A DNA stretch of 64,000 nucleotides from Plantago elongata (GCA_036897095.1 JAYMSP010000069.1:1-64000); one strand, 5' to 3'. Positions 11,056 through 24,520 are shown, numbered from the stretch's first letter. The notes: generated by a model from the sequence alone, not told the origin. Program-made: numbers and translations.

Positions 11056-12574
11056 ATTACTTATAAAGTACTAAAATTAACGTCACACATCAAAGTTCTT
11101 TCCCCGAAACTTTCATGATCAGATTATGACCACTTAAAACAAGTAGGATATGTTGCTTTAACAGTTGATTATGAATGCTGCTTAACTAATTATATATTGA
11201 TGACAGATAAGATCTAGACTTTATACTAGGAATATACCATTCTCCTGAGAAGTTTATATGTAATTCCATGTCCTAATTGAAGAGATTAGAAGCTAATGAC
11301 GATTTAATAGAGATAGCTTCTTTATATTCCCGTTCGGTAAGCACAGGAATATTCTTTACATTCAGCATGAGTCAGATTGATCCTCTTTATAAAAAAAAAA
11401 AAACAAAAAAAAATTGATCCTCAAATTAATCTGACATTATGGTCACATAAACTGTTTTTATTTTTTAATTTGCATTTGATTTGACTTTATTATGGTCACA
11501 TAAACTGTTTTTATTTTTAATTTGCATTTGATTTGACTTTATTTATATAAAAAATGAGTCTGATCTGATTTATACTCTATACTCATTAGCTTTTTTAAGC
11601 AGTGTACCAAACCACCTTTTGATATCCAAGTCTCACGATCGGTTGGAACATACAGCGCATTTCAAAATTCATTACAAAGAGGATTGGTGAATCATGAATT
11701 GTTAAATAAAATTTACACTAAAAGTATGATATATACTATGAGGATTAATATGAATTTGAACATATAAAGTACATTTAATATAATAATCTTATTTTTTTAA
11801 CTAGTAGAAATTTCAAAGTATGTTGTCGGTATGTTTGCTACAAGTTTCAACATATTATCAATATTATGTAAACATAATTTTATTACTTATTTAATTATTA
11901 TAATTCGATTTTAAATTGAACACTGTTAACCAACAAAATGAACACAAAGTTGAAGATTTTGTTTGATACTTTGTTTCATAGAATAAGATACAAAATTTGG
12001 TGGTGCTATTTTTAATGCAGTCAATTATTTATTGTTATAATATGAAATATTAAATTAGTTAGTATAGGTTTTTAGTTAGTGAAGTTACTTTGTGAATATA
12101 ATATAAATATTAAATTAGTTAGTGGATATACAATTTTGCTATTTTTGAAACATATGTAATTTCATAAAATGCATCTTATTGGAGTTGACATACAAAAACA
12201 CGATTTAAATTGAGATAATTCAACTCCGATTTTATTACCCCACTGTGAACTAGAGGACCGCCCTTGGTTTTTAACGAAGAGACTGACGCCACTTCACTAC
12301 AAAAAATGATAAAAATCACAGTTAAGCTTCATTTAAATTCTATTCATCGACTACCAATTCAACAAGAAAACTCTCAAATTCTTGTATATAATTCCACTTC
12401 TTGTAGAAAAACTTCAGCCAAGTAACCCCTTTACACAATCAAGCAGAATTATCAAAAAATCCAACCAAGAAAACTCCTTTACAACCTTTACCGAACGACC
12501 CATTTGTCATAATCACCCAACAATGGCTGGAAATTAGTACTACAGCTGAAAATCCAATCTTTTTTCATTTTTAG
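11056..12574 (+). other. Upstream region of the U-box kinase gene
   Basis: Non-coding. The segment 11,190-11,360 is shared with 2,740-2,940 and the leader from about 12,450 with the region near 3,750, so the promoter was included in the duplication. A 53-bp tandem repeat is annotated separately. No convincing TATA box was fixed. Confidence 0.5.
11436..11540. repeat. Two-copy tandem repeat, about 53 bp
   Basis: The unit beginning ATTATGGTCACATAAACTG occurs at 11,436-11,488 and again at 11,489-11,540, differing only by one T in a T-run. The near-identity points to a recent slippage or replication event. Confidence 0.9.
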
Positions 12575-15500
12575 ATGGCCATGGTTGAATTTCCTAGACT
12601 CACAATGGGATTTAGGTACCCTGAATTCACCTCAAGGAGGCAAAATTCGAGGGCCAGAAATGAAATTTCGGAGGCGGTGGAAACGGTGGCCAGAACGACA
12701 CCATCTCCGGTAGTTGAGGAGGATACTTTGTTTGTTGCTTTGGGGAAGGAAGTGAAGGAGAGTGAGTCGGTTTTGATGTGGGCTTTGCATAATTCTAGAG
12801 GGAGAAGGATTTGTATACTCCATGTTCATCAGCCTGCTCAGAAGATACCTATAAGTAATTAGTGTTGTCTTCTTGGTTTATTGGTAGTTTTCTTTATTTA
12901 GTGTCAGTTGTGTGTTTAGGTTGAGTAGCTTTGAGTTTGTTCAACCTTTGGTCATGGAGATCTTGTAGTTAGTTGTCTGTTGTTTTTTAAGTTATCTTGA
13001 GGTTTAATCACTGTAATTTCGTATTTCGATTGGCGTTTTTGTTTGTTTTCTTGATATTCTGTTTATTGCTGTTTAGTGGAATGTTTTCACTTTTCAGCTT
13101 GTTTAAACTTTAATCTTTGGTGTTGAAGATCTTTTTAGTTCAGCTGCCTTTATTGATTCCCTTGATGATGATTAGAAGAGTAGTTATCGATGATATCATG
13201 TGAATTGCTACCTTTTAATCTCCATTTGGATTATTTAAGCTTGTAGCTTAGCTGGGTAGCTCCATATGTGTCTAGGTGCTTCTGATATTCATTTCTGGTT
13301 TTGATTCGATAAGTGATACACATCTGATTATGTTTTTTTTACTAGCATAGTTAAACAATCATCTGGTGATTTGCTTCTTAGAGGCCTGATTGAAATCCCA
13401 TTTGAAGAAGATTGCTGTGTTTTTCACTGATTTACTGTTTGGAATTCCATCTGCAGTGGGTACTAAACTGTCAATCGACCGGTTGGAAGAAATTCAAGTA
13501 ACAGCCTATCATGAAGACGAGAGGAAAGAGATGATTAAGATTCTGGACAAATATATTCAGACTTGTAAACGGACAGGGGTATTGTTTGTTTTCCTACTCA
13601 TATATATACCCCCTAAAGATTTGGACTATAAATTTAATTTCTTGTTTAAATATCTCAAATACCCAAATAAATTTTCATCTCAAGGATTTAACACAATCTT
13701 ATCGCCGGTGTTCATTTATTTGTGTTAGATGTTACTGTTGAAACCGGATCTTTAACTTAACACCCACCCAAACTATCTGGGTAAACATGCTTTCTTCTTG
13801 TTAAAAAATTTCGTTTTCAAGTAGGTTCAAGCGGAGAAGCTATATATAGAGATGGACTCGATTGAGAAGGGCATTGTAAAGCTCGTATCTGACCATGGTA
13901 TCAAGTCACTTGTCATTGGAACCACATCTTATTCAAGGTATGTTACCATCAATGGCATAGCTGCTGTTTCTTGACCCTGATACTTATAATTTAGTCCAAA
14001 ACTTAGCCCAAAATGCTTAAGGATGCAGATGCACACATGGGCAATCATAAGGGGCACACCAACTTTTAAACATAACACGTAATTCATCTTTCCCTCTCAC
14101 CACCACTCTGGTGGCATTAGAAAAGTAACTGATACAGCATAGCCTAAAGTCTCAACTATAAACATGGCAATGGACTCAGCAAACAAAAAACATCACAATA
14201 ACTTGAAAGAAGATATTGTTAAATTTCTGCTCATCTAAAAGTGTATGCTCGAGAGAACCTTTTATATTATAATACTCCCTTCGTCCCAAATAAGTTGTAC
14301 TATTTTGACTAATTACCGCCGATCAAATTAAATTTTCACTACAATTAATCTTAAACTGTAATGTTGAAATGCTCAATTAAAGTCTACTGCATAATGAAAT
14401 TTTAAGATGTAAAGTTCCATTATGCAATTTAGTTGAAGTTCGTTGACCGCAAAAGGTCAAAAGTGGAAAAGTTTTTAGGATGGAGGGAGTATATCTCTAC
14501 AGACCGTAGAGGATCGATGGTTTGAGCTAAGCCAAACTTCTTAATCAAGTTAGATGAGTTTTCTTGCCGGAAACCATCTACCTATCTTATGTCATGCCTT
14601 CAGAAGCTAATAACTGGATTTTCATGCTTGACATCTTTTCCGCCTCAAAGTTACTGCAAAACTTGTTTCTAGCTGATTTGTCTTATACAGAAAATCTAGT
14701 TTGCCAATGATAGCGTGAGTAGTACAATGTACACCGTCGTACCTATTTAAAGTCGGTGGCACAATCTACCTTTTTAAATATAGTTGGGTCTGGTATTACC
14801 ACTATTGTTTTCATGCTGCAGAAGAACGAGAGAGCCCAAATCTAGGAAAGCGCTGCATGTTCGAGCAGAAGCACCCATTTTCTGTCACATTTCCTTTATA
14901 TGCAAAGGAGTCCTTATACTTGCAAGGTATTTTAATGTTTACATCTGGAAATCGCACTGGATATCATGTTAGGGTTAATAGTATCAGGTACTTGACTGAG
15001 AAACTTTTCTCTATTTCCCTCTTTCTTTTTCTTTTTTCCTAGAAAAAAAAATTATTCATAAATGATTGATGTGGTTTATCATGAAGCACAATGCATAACT
15101 TTCATCCACCTCTCCATGTTATGTCATTGACAGTTTAATTATATCGCCCTCATTGATTGCTAAAATTTGTTAGGGAAAGGAACTTGGGCGGAAGCAATGT
15201 TGAAGTTGAGCTTCCAACTTTACATGCAAGTCCAAATATTGGTACTGGGCAGTCCTTGAGCTCACGTTCGGTTAATGAAGGTCAAATGACACAGACATAT
15301 TCTCGAAGTTCTGCAGGGGATCATCGTAGGGTCAGATCTGACAATCATGTTATACAACTTTTACCTGCAAACAATGATGAGGTATCTACACCCTTCAATT
15401 TGGATCTAGAAGGGAATATTGACAGGAACTGGTCGTCAAGGAGAAGTCCTTCAGTAAGCTCACAGTTGTCAACAGTCTCACATAGTGAAATAACTTCGGG

Positions 15501-18500
15501 TTTAGCCCGCTTGGCCTTAGTCCAAAGCCCCGGCAGTGATGGAAGTGAAATTCAGTTCGAGTCCCCTAGATTGCAGCAGAATGATCGTAATCACCACCGA
15601 CTCTCTTCTGTAGCTTCCAGTATTGTAAGTGCATTTGTGAAGCATGCAAACTTACTTTGATGATAAAACGAGCCAGTAGCTAGGACAAAAAAATACATGT
15701 CATGTTTTTATTTTGGGGGAACAAAATGCGAAGTGTTTTAATTTTTGCCTAGACTGCTCATATTACGTTTGTATGCCTGATGTGTTTTATTTATATAAGC
15801 AGGACGAGAACATGAACGATCAACTTTATGATAGGCTTGAGCAATTTGTGGCTGAAGCAGAAAGTTCACAAAGAGAGGCTTTGCAGGAATCAATAAGGCG
15901 TAAGAAAGCTGAAAAACATGTCATTGATGTTTACCGCAAAGTAAAGTTTCCATGTTCTTTCCCTTTCCTCGTTCTTTTTTATGTTCCGCAAACTAAAATT
16001 AACCTTAGATGATTATGTATGTGTACCGCATAAGTTTACTTGTTTGCAAATAAATTAAGATGTTACTAACAATTATCTTTCTGTTTCTGCAACAAGCGAA
16101 TTTTTTTATTCTAATTTATAGTATAGTTGTGGCGGGGTCATCTATTTCCTTTTTCAGAAGGGCCCGTCCAATATTACCTGGCCAATTTCAACTATATTTG
16201 AGTAAGAGGATTATCAAAATTCCTTCTTATTGACACTTGAAATTATTCTTTAAATCATTAAATCTTGAGTTCACTTTTAGTAGCTTCCAGTCTTGTGGTT
16301 GATCTCCCTATCTTTAGGCATATCCTTTCGTGGTAATTTAATTTGGCAGCTAACAAACTTTGGGCACTTTCTGTAATCATATTCCAGATTGAAGCATCTG
16401 AACTTATGTATGCCGAGGAGTTGAGACGTAGAAAAGAAAATGAAGAGGCTCTCGCAAGAGGTTCAGAAGAACTTGAGAAGATAAAATGTCAACTAGATGG
16501 AATAAAGGAAGAGCTAAGAGTTGCTCAAGAACATAAATCCTTGATGGAGCGACAACTTTTAGATTCTGATAAGACTGTAGAGGAATTGGAACAGAAGATG
16601 TTTGCAGCTGTTGAACTGTTGACAAAGTACAAGAAGGAAAGGGATGAATTGCAGGTTGAGCGCGATTATGCACTCCGCGTAACAGAGGAGCTAAGAAGAG
16701 AACAAGCAGATGAGGCGTCAAGTTCATCAATTTCTCAATTCTTTTCAGAATTCTGTTTCTTGGAACTTGAAGAGGCGACAAACAACTTTAGTGCAGATCT
16801 GAAGATCGGTGAGGGGGGTTACGGAAGTATTTTTAAGGGGAACCTTCGCTACACTCAAGTGGCAATTAAAATGCTCCATCCTAATAGCAGGCAAGGACCT
16901 TTGGAATTTCAGCAAGAGGTAATTTTTCAGAGCCAGAGACTAAAACTTTATTTATCATGTGCATTTTGACCGGCAAAATATAATTAATCCTCTAAAACAT
17001 CCATCATGCTGGCCAATGTACAGTTTGCCTATTTTGTTTGTGGAGTGTGCTCTCAACTTCAAAATTATGTTGTATGTGGGCAATTATTCGAGCATTAGAG
17101 GTTGATTTGTGTCAGTGGGACGCAGGGTAACCTCATTTATTTCCCTATTAAATAATTTTTTTTCTTTTCTACATACCAAAATTTATCGCGCCAGAACCTC
17201 CCAAATCTTATCAAATAGAGTAAACTAATGTAGTCAGAGATCTGGGTATCCCTGGCAAAGTAGAATACGGGAAAAAAGGAGGTTATTGCTGTGTCCTATT
17301 GACAAAATGACCATCTGCCATAAACCACCTGCATGTGGATGGCATGAGGCTGTAATTGTACCTGAAGGTGAAATTGGGGTTATTTCCCTCTGGATTACAA
17401 AGTTTAAACTTTAAAGGGCCTTTTACTCATTTCACAAACTTAGAGGAAACCCCTTACATCTGAAAAATTATTGGAGTGGAATTTTAATATTATAAACTTA
17501 GTCAGATGCATTTGAAAATTGCAGAGTTTCAGTTCTTTTCTATATTGCTGTAGGTTAATATCTTGAGTAAGTTGAGGCATCCAAACCTTGTCAATCTGAT
17601 TGGAGCCTGCCCTGAAGGTTGGGCTCTCATATACGAGTATTATCCCAATGGAAGCCTTGAAGATCGCCTCAACTGCAAACACAATACACCTCCTTTGTCA
17701 TGGCAAACCAGAATCCGCATAGCGGCAGAGCTATGCTCGGCTCTCATTTTCTTGCATTCATGTCAACCTCAGACAGTTGTACATGGAGATCTCAAGCCTG
17801 CTAATGTTTTACTCGATTCAAACTTCACAAGCAAGCTTAGTGATTTCGGAATTTGTCGAGTACTTTCTCGAGATGAATTTTCAGAAAGTACGACGGAGTA
17901 TTGGAGAACTGAGCCGAAAGGTAAAGAAAAACCAAAGCAAGAGTGTGGTTACAGGTTACTGTGATCAGTAAGCCGGATTAGTAGCAGTCACAGACGAAAA
18001 CTAGTGTTATAATCTTTACAGATCTATATTTATTATCAAAATATATCATCCAGATACTAGGAAAATTTTAAGTTTCTATAATTCCCTGATATCTTATATA
18101 TCTTTGTTGGTCAATGGCAGGAACATTTGCGTACATAGACCCTGAGTTCATGTCCACAGGAGAGCTTACTTCAAAGTCAGATGTGTTCTCCTTCGGAATA
18201 ATCTTATTGAGGTTGTTAACTGGAAGATCTGCTAGGGGGATAACAAAAGAGGTCCAATATGCATTTGATAAGGGAAAATTAAAAGATTTGCTTGACCCAA
18301 CAGCTGGAGATTGGCCGTTTGTCCAAGCAAAACAGTTGGCTCATTTGGCACTTCGTTGCTCCGACGAAAAGCGCAAGCATAGACCAGATCTCGCTTCCGA
18401 GGTCTGGAGGGCACTTGAATCAATGAGAGCTTCATGTGGGGTTTCCTCTTTCCGCTTCGGTTCTGGAGAGCATGGCCAAATTCCAGCTTATTTTGTATGT

Positions 18501-19396
18501 CCAATATTCCAGGTTGGTGGAAAATAGTCGTCTTATCTTCTTCATCTGTCCATCACTCTGCATTTGTAAGTACTAATTATATCTATCCTGTTTGAAACCT
18601 GTCAGAAAATATTATGAAGGAGGTTTAAAAGGGATTATACAAAAAATCGTTTCTTTTTTCGATTATCTTCCTTCTACTTCTCAACTTCAACCATTATACT
18701 ACTAAAACTATTCTTAACATCAAACTTCATCGGTGTTATAAATGTAGTTTCTTACGGCATGTAAAAATATAAATGTCTTATTCTTGTAATTACATTGTTA
18801 TTTCAGCAATCAGAAATCTGTGTTACTTTTTTATTTATTCTATGCAGGAAATGGTATTAATGTTTAATATGGGTAGGAGTGTCTCTGTAATGGTGCACCT
18901 AATAGCCCTTTCGAACTTTTTTTTTTTTTTTTAAACGGCTAAAGTGTGACTCGAACCCTTGACCTATTGGATGGAGGTGAAGCGTTTTACCAACTGAGAT
19001 GCGCTTCATTGTCCCCTTTCGAACTTATAAACAACACATTTTATATTCATTGCTAGTTACATTTCAGTAAGGCTGGGGTTCATCTATAATTTTTATGAAG
19101 CCAAGCTATGGAATTCCACTCACTACATTTTTACTGATGTGTTTGTCAACAACATTATAACCAGCTTTTGTTTTTAACCTGCCATAACCGCTGCAAATCT
19201 CTTTTATTTGCAGGAAATCATGCAAGATCCCGTGGTGGCAGCTGACGGATATACATATGAGACAGAAGCGATCAAAGGTTGGCTGGATGGTGGTCATGAT
19301 ACTTCTCCCATGACCAACCTTAAGCTTCCGCACTCCAATCTCATCCCTAATCACGCCCTCCGCTCTGCAATTCAAGAATGGCTTCAACATCCCTGA
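12575..19396 (+). CDS. U-box domain protein kinase (USP-coiled coil-kinase-U-box)
   Basis: Exons: 12,575-12,854; 13,457-13,578; 13,825-13,937; 14,822-14,926; 15,174-15,624; 15,803-15,940; 16,388-16,918; 17,554-17,920; 18,121-18,512; 19,214-19,396. All introns are GT-AG and the sum gives 893 residues. Order of domains: universal-stress-protein-like region (about 48-206), low-complexity linker, coiled coil (about 360-535), Ser/Thr kinase (about 535-810), C-terminal U-box (about 834-893). The kinase shows the glycine loop GEGGYGSIFKG (near 544), VAIK lysine (near 564), HGDLKPAN (Asp near 659, non-RD type) and DFG (near 677). The U-box has DPVVAADGYTYE. Family members are plant U-box E3 ligases fused to a kinase, such as Arabidopsis PUB33-35 and PUB50-53; substrates here are unknown. 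The start is the first ATG in frame with the USP part. Intron 3 carries a Stowaway element and intron 9 a SINE; a broken 5' copy lies about 9.5 kb upstream. Confidence 0.93.
14275..14489. mobile_element. Stowaway MITE in intron 3 of the U-box kinase gene
   Basis: The 215-bp element begins CTCCCTTCGTCCCAAATAAG and ends with the inverted counterpart (GTTTTTAGGATGGAGGGAG), the classic Stowaway (Tc1/mariner) terminus. It is flanked by TA on both sides (14,273-14,274 and 14,490-14,491). The paralogous intron in the broken upstream copy (near 4,720-4,745) lacks it, so it went in after the duplication. Confidence 0.93.
18906..19026 (-). mobile_element. Short tRNA-derived SINE, copy 1 (intron 9 of kinase gene)
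   Basis: The body is 18,919-19,013. On the minus strand it starts with a tRNA-like head holding box A (CATCTCAGTTGG) and box B (GGTTCGAGTCA) and ends in a poly(A) tail of about 18. It is flanked by a perfect 13-bp target duplication, CCCTTTCGAACTT, at 18,906-18,918 and 19,014-19,026. There is almost no body beyond the tRNA part, making it one of the shortest SINE forms. Confidence 0.88.
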
Positions 19397-20224
19397 AGCA
19401 TTATACTAATATACTTGTACAGGTCAATGTTATAGGTATACATACTATCCATACTGTCCAGATTGAATGCATTAAGTTGCTCGTATTGCCAATGTCTATG
19501 TGCTCGAATGAGATTCCATTGTTGCTGGTAGCCTGGTGCGGTAAAGGCAGCATGGTGGCACTTTTGGTCTCTGTATTGCCTGTTCGGGCCTAGGTTGTTT
19601 CTTGTATGAAGAGCTTTTGTTGATAGACGTTGTATAATATCCTTTGTTTGTATTTCCTGGGTCTGTTGTATGACAGTTTATCATCCATGAAACAGAGTTG
19701 CAGAGGTAAAATTAACTTCTTGTGCCTGCCTTTTCTTGATATGGACCATATCCTGTGTAGGGCTGAACCACCTGTGGAGTGATTTGTGAAAGCTTGGGTT
19801 ATGTTCATATGGATGTTAGCTATAGGCCTATTGTCTATAAGACACTGTTTCTTAGTGGAGTGTGAATTGGTCACCATGTACGGTGATCGTACGTACATAC
19901 TACATTCACTCAGCTCTGTAACTTACCAGCCTCACGGTCAGAGTTACCATAAGAATACATGTTACGGTCGGGTGAAAATGTATCATCTCCCTAGCAGCTA
20001 AGGGACAATGAAGAAATTTTTATTTACTCTGTATAAAAATGAGTGTGGTAATATCACATAACAATGACAGAAATAGAGAGCTTCTACATAAGATTGTTAA
20101 TTTATCAATACACTCTGCTTATCAAGGTTTCAGTACCCTCTTTGAAGTCCTAGGCTACAAAATTAATTTCTTCAGTCTACACTAGAGGGAACTCTAGGTT
20201 TCATTTTCAATCTTCAAGAATAAA
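19397..20224. other. 3' region between convergent genes
   Basis: Holds the 3' UTR of the U-box kinase gene and, toward 20,224, that of the minus-strand ferredoxin gene. The genes converge. Short open frames here match nothing and I treat them as noise. Confidence 0.6.
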
Positions 20225-22806
20225 TCAGTGAGGCTTCGGCTTAAACCCATCAACAGCGAAGTTTCGTGTGGCAGAAGGAATTGCCAATCGAATTCCCTCA
20301 AGTTCAGGTTCTGCAATTATCTGGCAACCCAAACGAGACCTGCAGAGGAGTTTACCTGTGTAAGTGCTGTAGGGGAAAAAAATGACTAAACTAATCCAAT
20401 CCAAGCAACCTACGTTTCGGTGAGGCCAAACGCAAGGTCCAACATGTCATTTTCTTCATCTGTTGGATCTGGTAAGTTGTTATATTGCACGACATCCTGG
20501 CAAAGGATGAAAATGTTAAATTTGCAGAGGATAGTAATGATATTTAAATACATATTATATGCAATTATGCATACTGGAGAATAAAGGCTATTGGATCATG
20601 TAACTACTTGTGTAGAAACATAACATGCACACATTTACTTACCATTACAATGACATGACAAGTCGAACAAGCAAGTGACCCTTCACATGCTCCTGCAACA
20701 AAATCATGAGGCTCACTTAACTACCTTGCTGGAAATGCATATATGAAACAGCCAATTGTTTGAATTGCGACTCTATTGACCAAAATGATTCAGGTGATCA
20801 TAGTTGAAGTGAGATGTGGGCAATAAAACTTGCACAAGCTCATAGCAAGATAAAGATAAAAACGAAAAGATTACCTTCAAGATCTAAATCATTCTCATGC
20901 GCAGCTTCTAACATTGACATTCCAACTGGTACCTTAATATGTGCCTCTTCTCCATACTTGTCAACAAATGTTACATTTATTCTGCAAGGTCCATAAGATA
21001 TATTGTTCCATTAATATTAGACTTTATATATATGGCTGATTCAATATAAGCACTGCAAGTGCAGCAGAATTTTATGAATCATGCTCAATGAAGATCACAA
21101 TTGTAATTCAGTTAACTACTGATGGCACTCAGTAAGCAACTGCTTGAATAAGTAATACAGGGAACTTGCAGCTAATTATAGCACAAAGAACATCATCAGG
21201 TCTGGACAATGTAAAACCAAGAAAGCTATGCTTCAGTTTTACTGCCAGTGAACCAGCTTTTGCTTTGCACAAATATTTTGATACCAGGGCTTAGTTTTTA
21301 ACATTTTATCGAACCAAGAGTCAACCTTTTCTAATGCTGAAACTTTACAGCAACTTATTGTTTGGGGTTCTCCGTTTGCCTCTCACAATTAAAAATATCA
21401 CATATTCACAGCGCATACTAATTCAAATAGTTAATCTTGAGTAAAGAAAACATGATATAGATTTAGCTTACTTCTGATTTTCCTTATTTCCTTCCTCGGA
21501 CTCCGCTGTAGATGCTGTACTGCTAAATAGTTCGTATCTCTGTATACAGAAATTCTGATTAAAAATCGAAGCTAACAACAAAGGCAGGATGGAAATGCTC
21601 AAGCCAATCATGGCATTTAGTATAAAATAAAAAAGAAAATTGAACGAACAAAGTTCAGCTCTGAAATGAACCAAAAACCTTAGATGCAGAAGCACATAAA
21701 ATGGCGGCATCCATCTATTATTTTGATTCCTTTTGGTGCAAGAGAAACACAAAAATTAAGCTTAATATATTTCCTTTATTCTTTATCACATTGAGGTTCA
21801 TATGATAATATAATATGCAATTTGGTTATACAAAGTCGGTTTTTAACTACTAGCGAGATAAATGCTTAGCATAACATTATTGTAGGTGAAGAATCCATCA
21901 AAAGAACCACGAGTCAAATTAGACAGCAGTGTCATTCGAAACACAAGTCTGATGCTCAATACATGAGCCTAATTGAAACCCGGAAGGAGTCTACTTTACA
22001 GTGTTATTCACAACACAAGTAAAAACAAGCAGCTAAATACAACATGAACAGAAACTCAGTCATATACTCACCATAAATGGTACATATTTCGAACGAGCAG
22101 TGGGGAAATGTGATGCTCTTGCTCTCAGTGTATGATACGGAGCTGCAGCAGAACAAAGAGAGTAACTATAAGCATGAGCATAGCTGCACATACAAAAAGT
22201 CACATCTAGATATATCACATAATAGTACGTGCGAGCTTTAATTCTTGCAAGAAAACATTATGAGCATAGCATTCTAAAGCTTAAAGTAGTGACTTGCTAT
22301 CAATTGAACCCTCGTTCTCAAGCACACCAAAACACTTACCACAACTCCATAAGTAGATCTTAGGTGACTGGTCTGGAATGAAGATAAAATTGTCTATTGC
22401 TACCACAAAATTATTATCGACTGGCATCTTTTATAGTGATCTTGCTGAGTGCTTACTGATACCAAGCAGATGGTACATCTATACGAAGCCTTTTTTGCCA
22501 AGATTCGAGCAAATCCTAGCTATAATTACTTTCTATAGCTGACTAGTAGCAAACTAGCAATACCAACAACAACAACAACACAGCTAAACAAGAAAATTTG
22601 AACATAAAAACCTAATGTCGACCCACTAGAATCAGAAAAGCCTCTAAATCATGAAAGACAACAAATTTAATAGAAACCCGGTTCAGATTCTTACGGAAAA
22701 CAAGATTAACAGTAAGAAATAACAAAAAGGTAAAGTAAAGGAAGAAACCTTGCAAGAGGGTTCTAGCTGTCTGAGCTCCTTGACGACAAAACCTAGAAAT
22801 GAACAT
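20225..22806 (-). CDS. MFDX: Mitochondrial (adrenodoxin-like) ferredoxin
   Basis: Exons in transcript order: 22,749-22,806; 22,072-22,142; 21,472-21,539; 20,875-20,981; 20,643-20,692; 20,414-20,496; 20,225-20,339. All borders are GT-AG and the product is 183 residues. The first 60 or so residues are Arg/Ser-rich without acids, a mitochondrial presequence. The [2Fe-2S] ligands are Cys104, Cys110, Cys113 (in [10 protein letters not shown]) and Cys151 (RLGCQ). The block [21 protein letters not shown] and the end [13 protein letters not shown] closely resemble Arabidopsis MFDX1/2. Known role of the family: electron carrier from mitochondrial adrenodoxin reductase, used in Fe-S cluster assembly and biotin synthesis. 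The start is the first ATG giving a presequence. Nothing looks broken. Confidence 0.95.
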
Positions 22807-23529
22807 AGTTCTTACAACCCTTTTGAAATAGGGTGAAAGTGTGTAAGAAGCTTAATTCTTGAAGAACAAGCTACAAGTATCAAATCGACGAAGCTGGAAT
22901 CTACAGCTTCTTCAAACCTTTGATACAGTGACAAATCTCGTTGTGTTACTGGATTTTTCGTCAAGTATGCAAAATCTTGTTTTGGGCTTATTGATTATTG
23001 AACCAAATCTTGTCAATCCTTAATTGGGCTGGACCTGCTCGATGTGATATTGGGCCTCCTACGTTAGATTGCGATGGTCCACTGGACCGGGCCTCTCTAC
23101 ATTTTTGTCATTTTTCTATTAATACGACGAATCCAGTTGAATACTAATTGAATTGCTATATGTCTTAAAGGAATCGACTTGGCTCTATGATTTTTTAATC
23201 GCACAAGCTTCACTTAGGATTTCACTTAAATAACTCAAATCCATTTGAGCAAAGAATGTCTGTAATCCCTTTGTGTCATTAGAAAAGGAGAAAGTGATAA
23301 AATGCTTCGGAGTCTTCTACCGTAGTCCAACTTTTTTACATCTCATATGTACCTTTTGTATACTAATATTCAAGAGAGACTTTGTTATAAAGAGACTCCG
23401 GTCGTTGTCCTGACCTGATGTTATGAGAGTTAAACAAAAAATCTAATTATTTAATTGGGTCATATAAATAAGGTAAAATAAAGAGAAAGTTACGTTTCAT
23501 TCCATTTTCCACAAAACTATTTGACATCA
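22807..23529. other. Upstream region of the ferredoxin gene
   Basis: Contains the 5' leader and promoter side of the minus-strand ferredoxin gene. The words TTGGGCT, TGGGCC and GGGCC near 22,985-23,090 resemble site II (TGGGCY) elements common in plant genes for mitochondrial proteins; that reading is inference. Confidence 0.45.
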
Positions 23530-23534
23530 TACCC

Positions 23535-24520
23535 TTTTTGTGGCAACATATCTTCTCAACTTTCTTATTTCGAAGGTGATTGATTCTTTCTCCCCTACTG
23601 GAATTCTCTATCATAAGGACCCTAACTATGAACCCTTACGAATTTTTTGGTGTATATGTTTTCCGTTATTTCCTTCCTCCTTGATTCATATGCTCCAAGA
23701 ACAATTCACACGGTGCGTCTTTCTTGGCTATCCTTCCGATCTTCATGGATATAAATGCTATCATATATCGAGCCTTAGGATAGTCTTTCTTGGCTATCCT
23801 TCCGATCTTCATGGATATAAATGCTATCATATATCGAGCCTTAGGATATTTGTCGCACAACATGTAGTATTTGAAGAAACTTCCTTCCCTTTATCTCAGA
23901 TACACACCCTACATCTCATGTTCATGATTTCCTGAAAAACGGTATCAATCCATTCATGCTCTGTCAGCTTTTGCCCATGCCACTTTCTCCGCCCTTGCCA
24001 TAAGTCCAACGGCTAGCTCTCGACATACTACTCCCTCGGGCCATCTCTGTCTCTCCCATGTCGGCTATATCTCGGCGTATGGCACCTCAAGTAATATTGT
24101 CAATTCCTTTCGCCCATCACTTGGCACTCGAAACAGCCCACATACCAGAACCACCTCCTACCCCCACCTAATCGATCCAATCGCACCCGCATTCCCAATT
24201 CCAAATTCTATGGCCTGTCAAGGATATTCGCCTTTTCTGTGAAATCTTGTTAGTGCCTTACGGGACCCAAAATGGAAGCGTGTGATGTAAGATTAATACA
24301 ATGCACTTGGGAGTTGGTTCCAAAACCTACAGATGCTAATATAATTCGTTCAACGTGGATTTTTCGACACAAGAAAAAATCTGATGGTTCACGTGAGTCA
24401 ACTGTTGTGATTATGAATCATATCAATCTGGTTGAGATTCTGATGGATGTGGTACGAGTTCCTGAATCAAAGCTTGTTATTTTGCACTTGTTTGAGTGGA
24501 AAGAAAGAAATAACAAAAGT
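23535..24520 (+). mobile_element. Ty1/copia retrotransposon fossil
   Basis: Two parts of a copia polyprotein can be recognised: the region after the integrase core (CVFLGYPSDLHGYKCY near 23,714) and the start of reverse transcriptase (TWELVPKPTDANIIRSTWIF near 24,308-24,365). A Ser/Pro-rich linker lies between. The fossil is heavily broken, and no LTRs were found. It is old by its degree of decay. Confidence 0.8.

Noticed and set aside
16404-16781. 125-codon minus-strand frame
   Set aside because: Antisense of the coiled-coil/kinase exon of the U-box gene, which is clearly coding on the plus strand.
18906-19026. tRNA gene on the minus strand
   Set aside because: Box A and box B are present, but the acceptor arms do not pair and a poly(A) tail with target duplications shows it is a SINE.
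23666-23863. Minus-strand frame with a repeated peptide
   Set aside because: Antisense to the copia fossil; the peptide repeat only reflects repeated DNA in that fossil.
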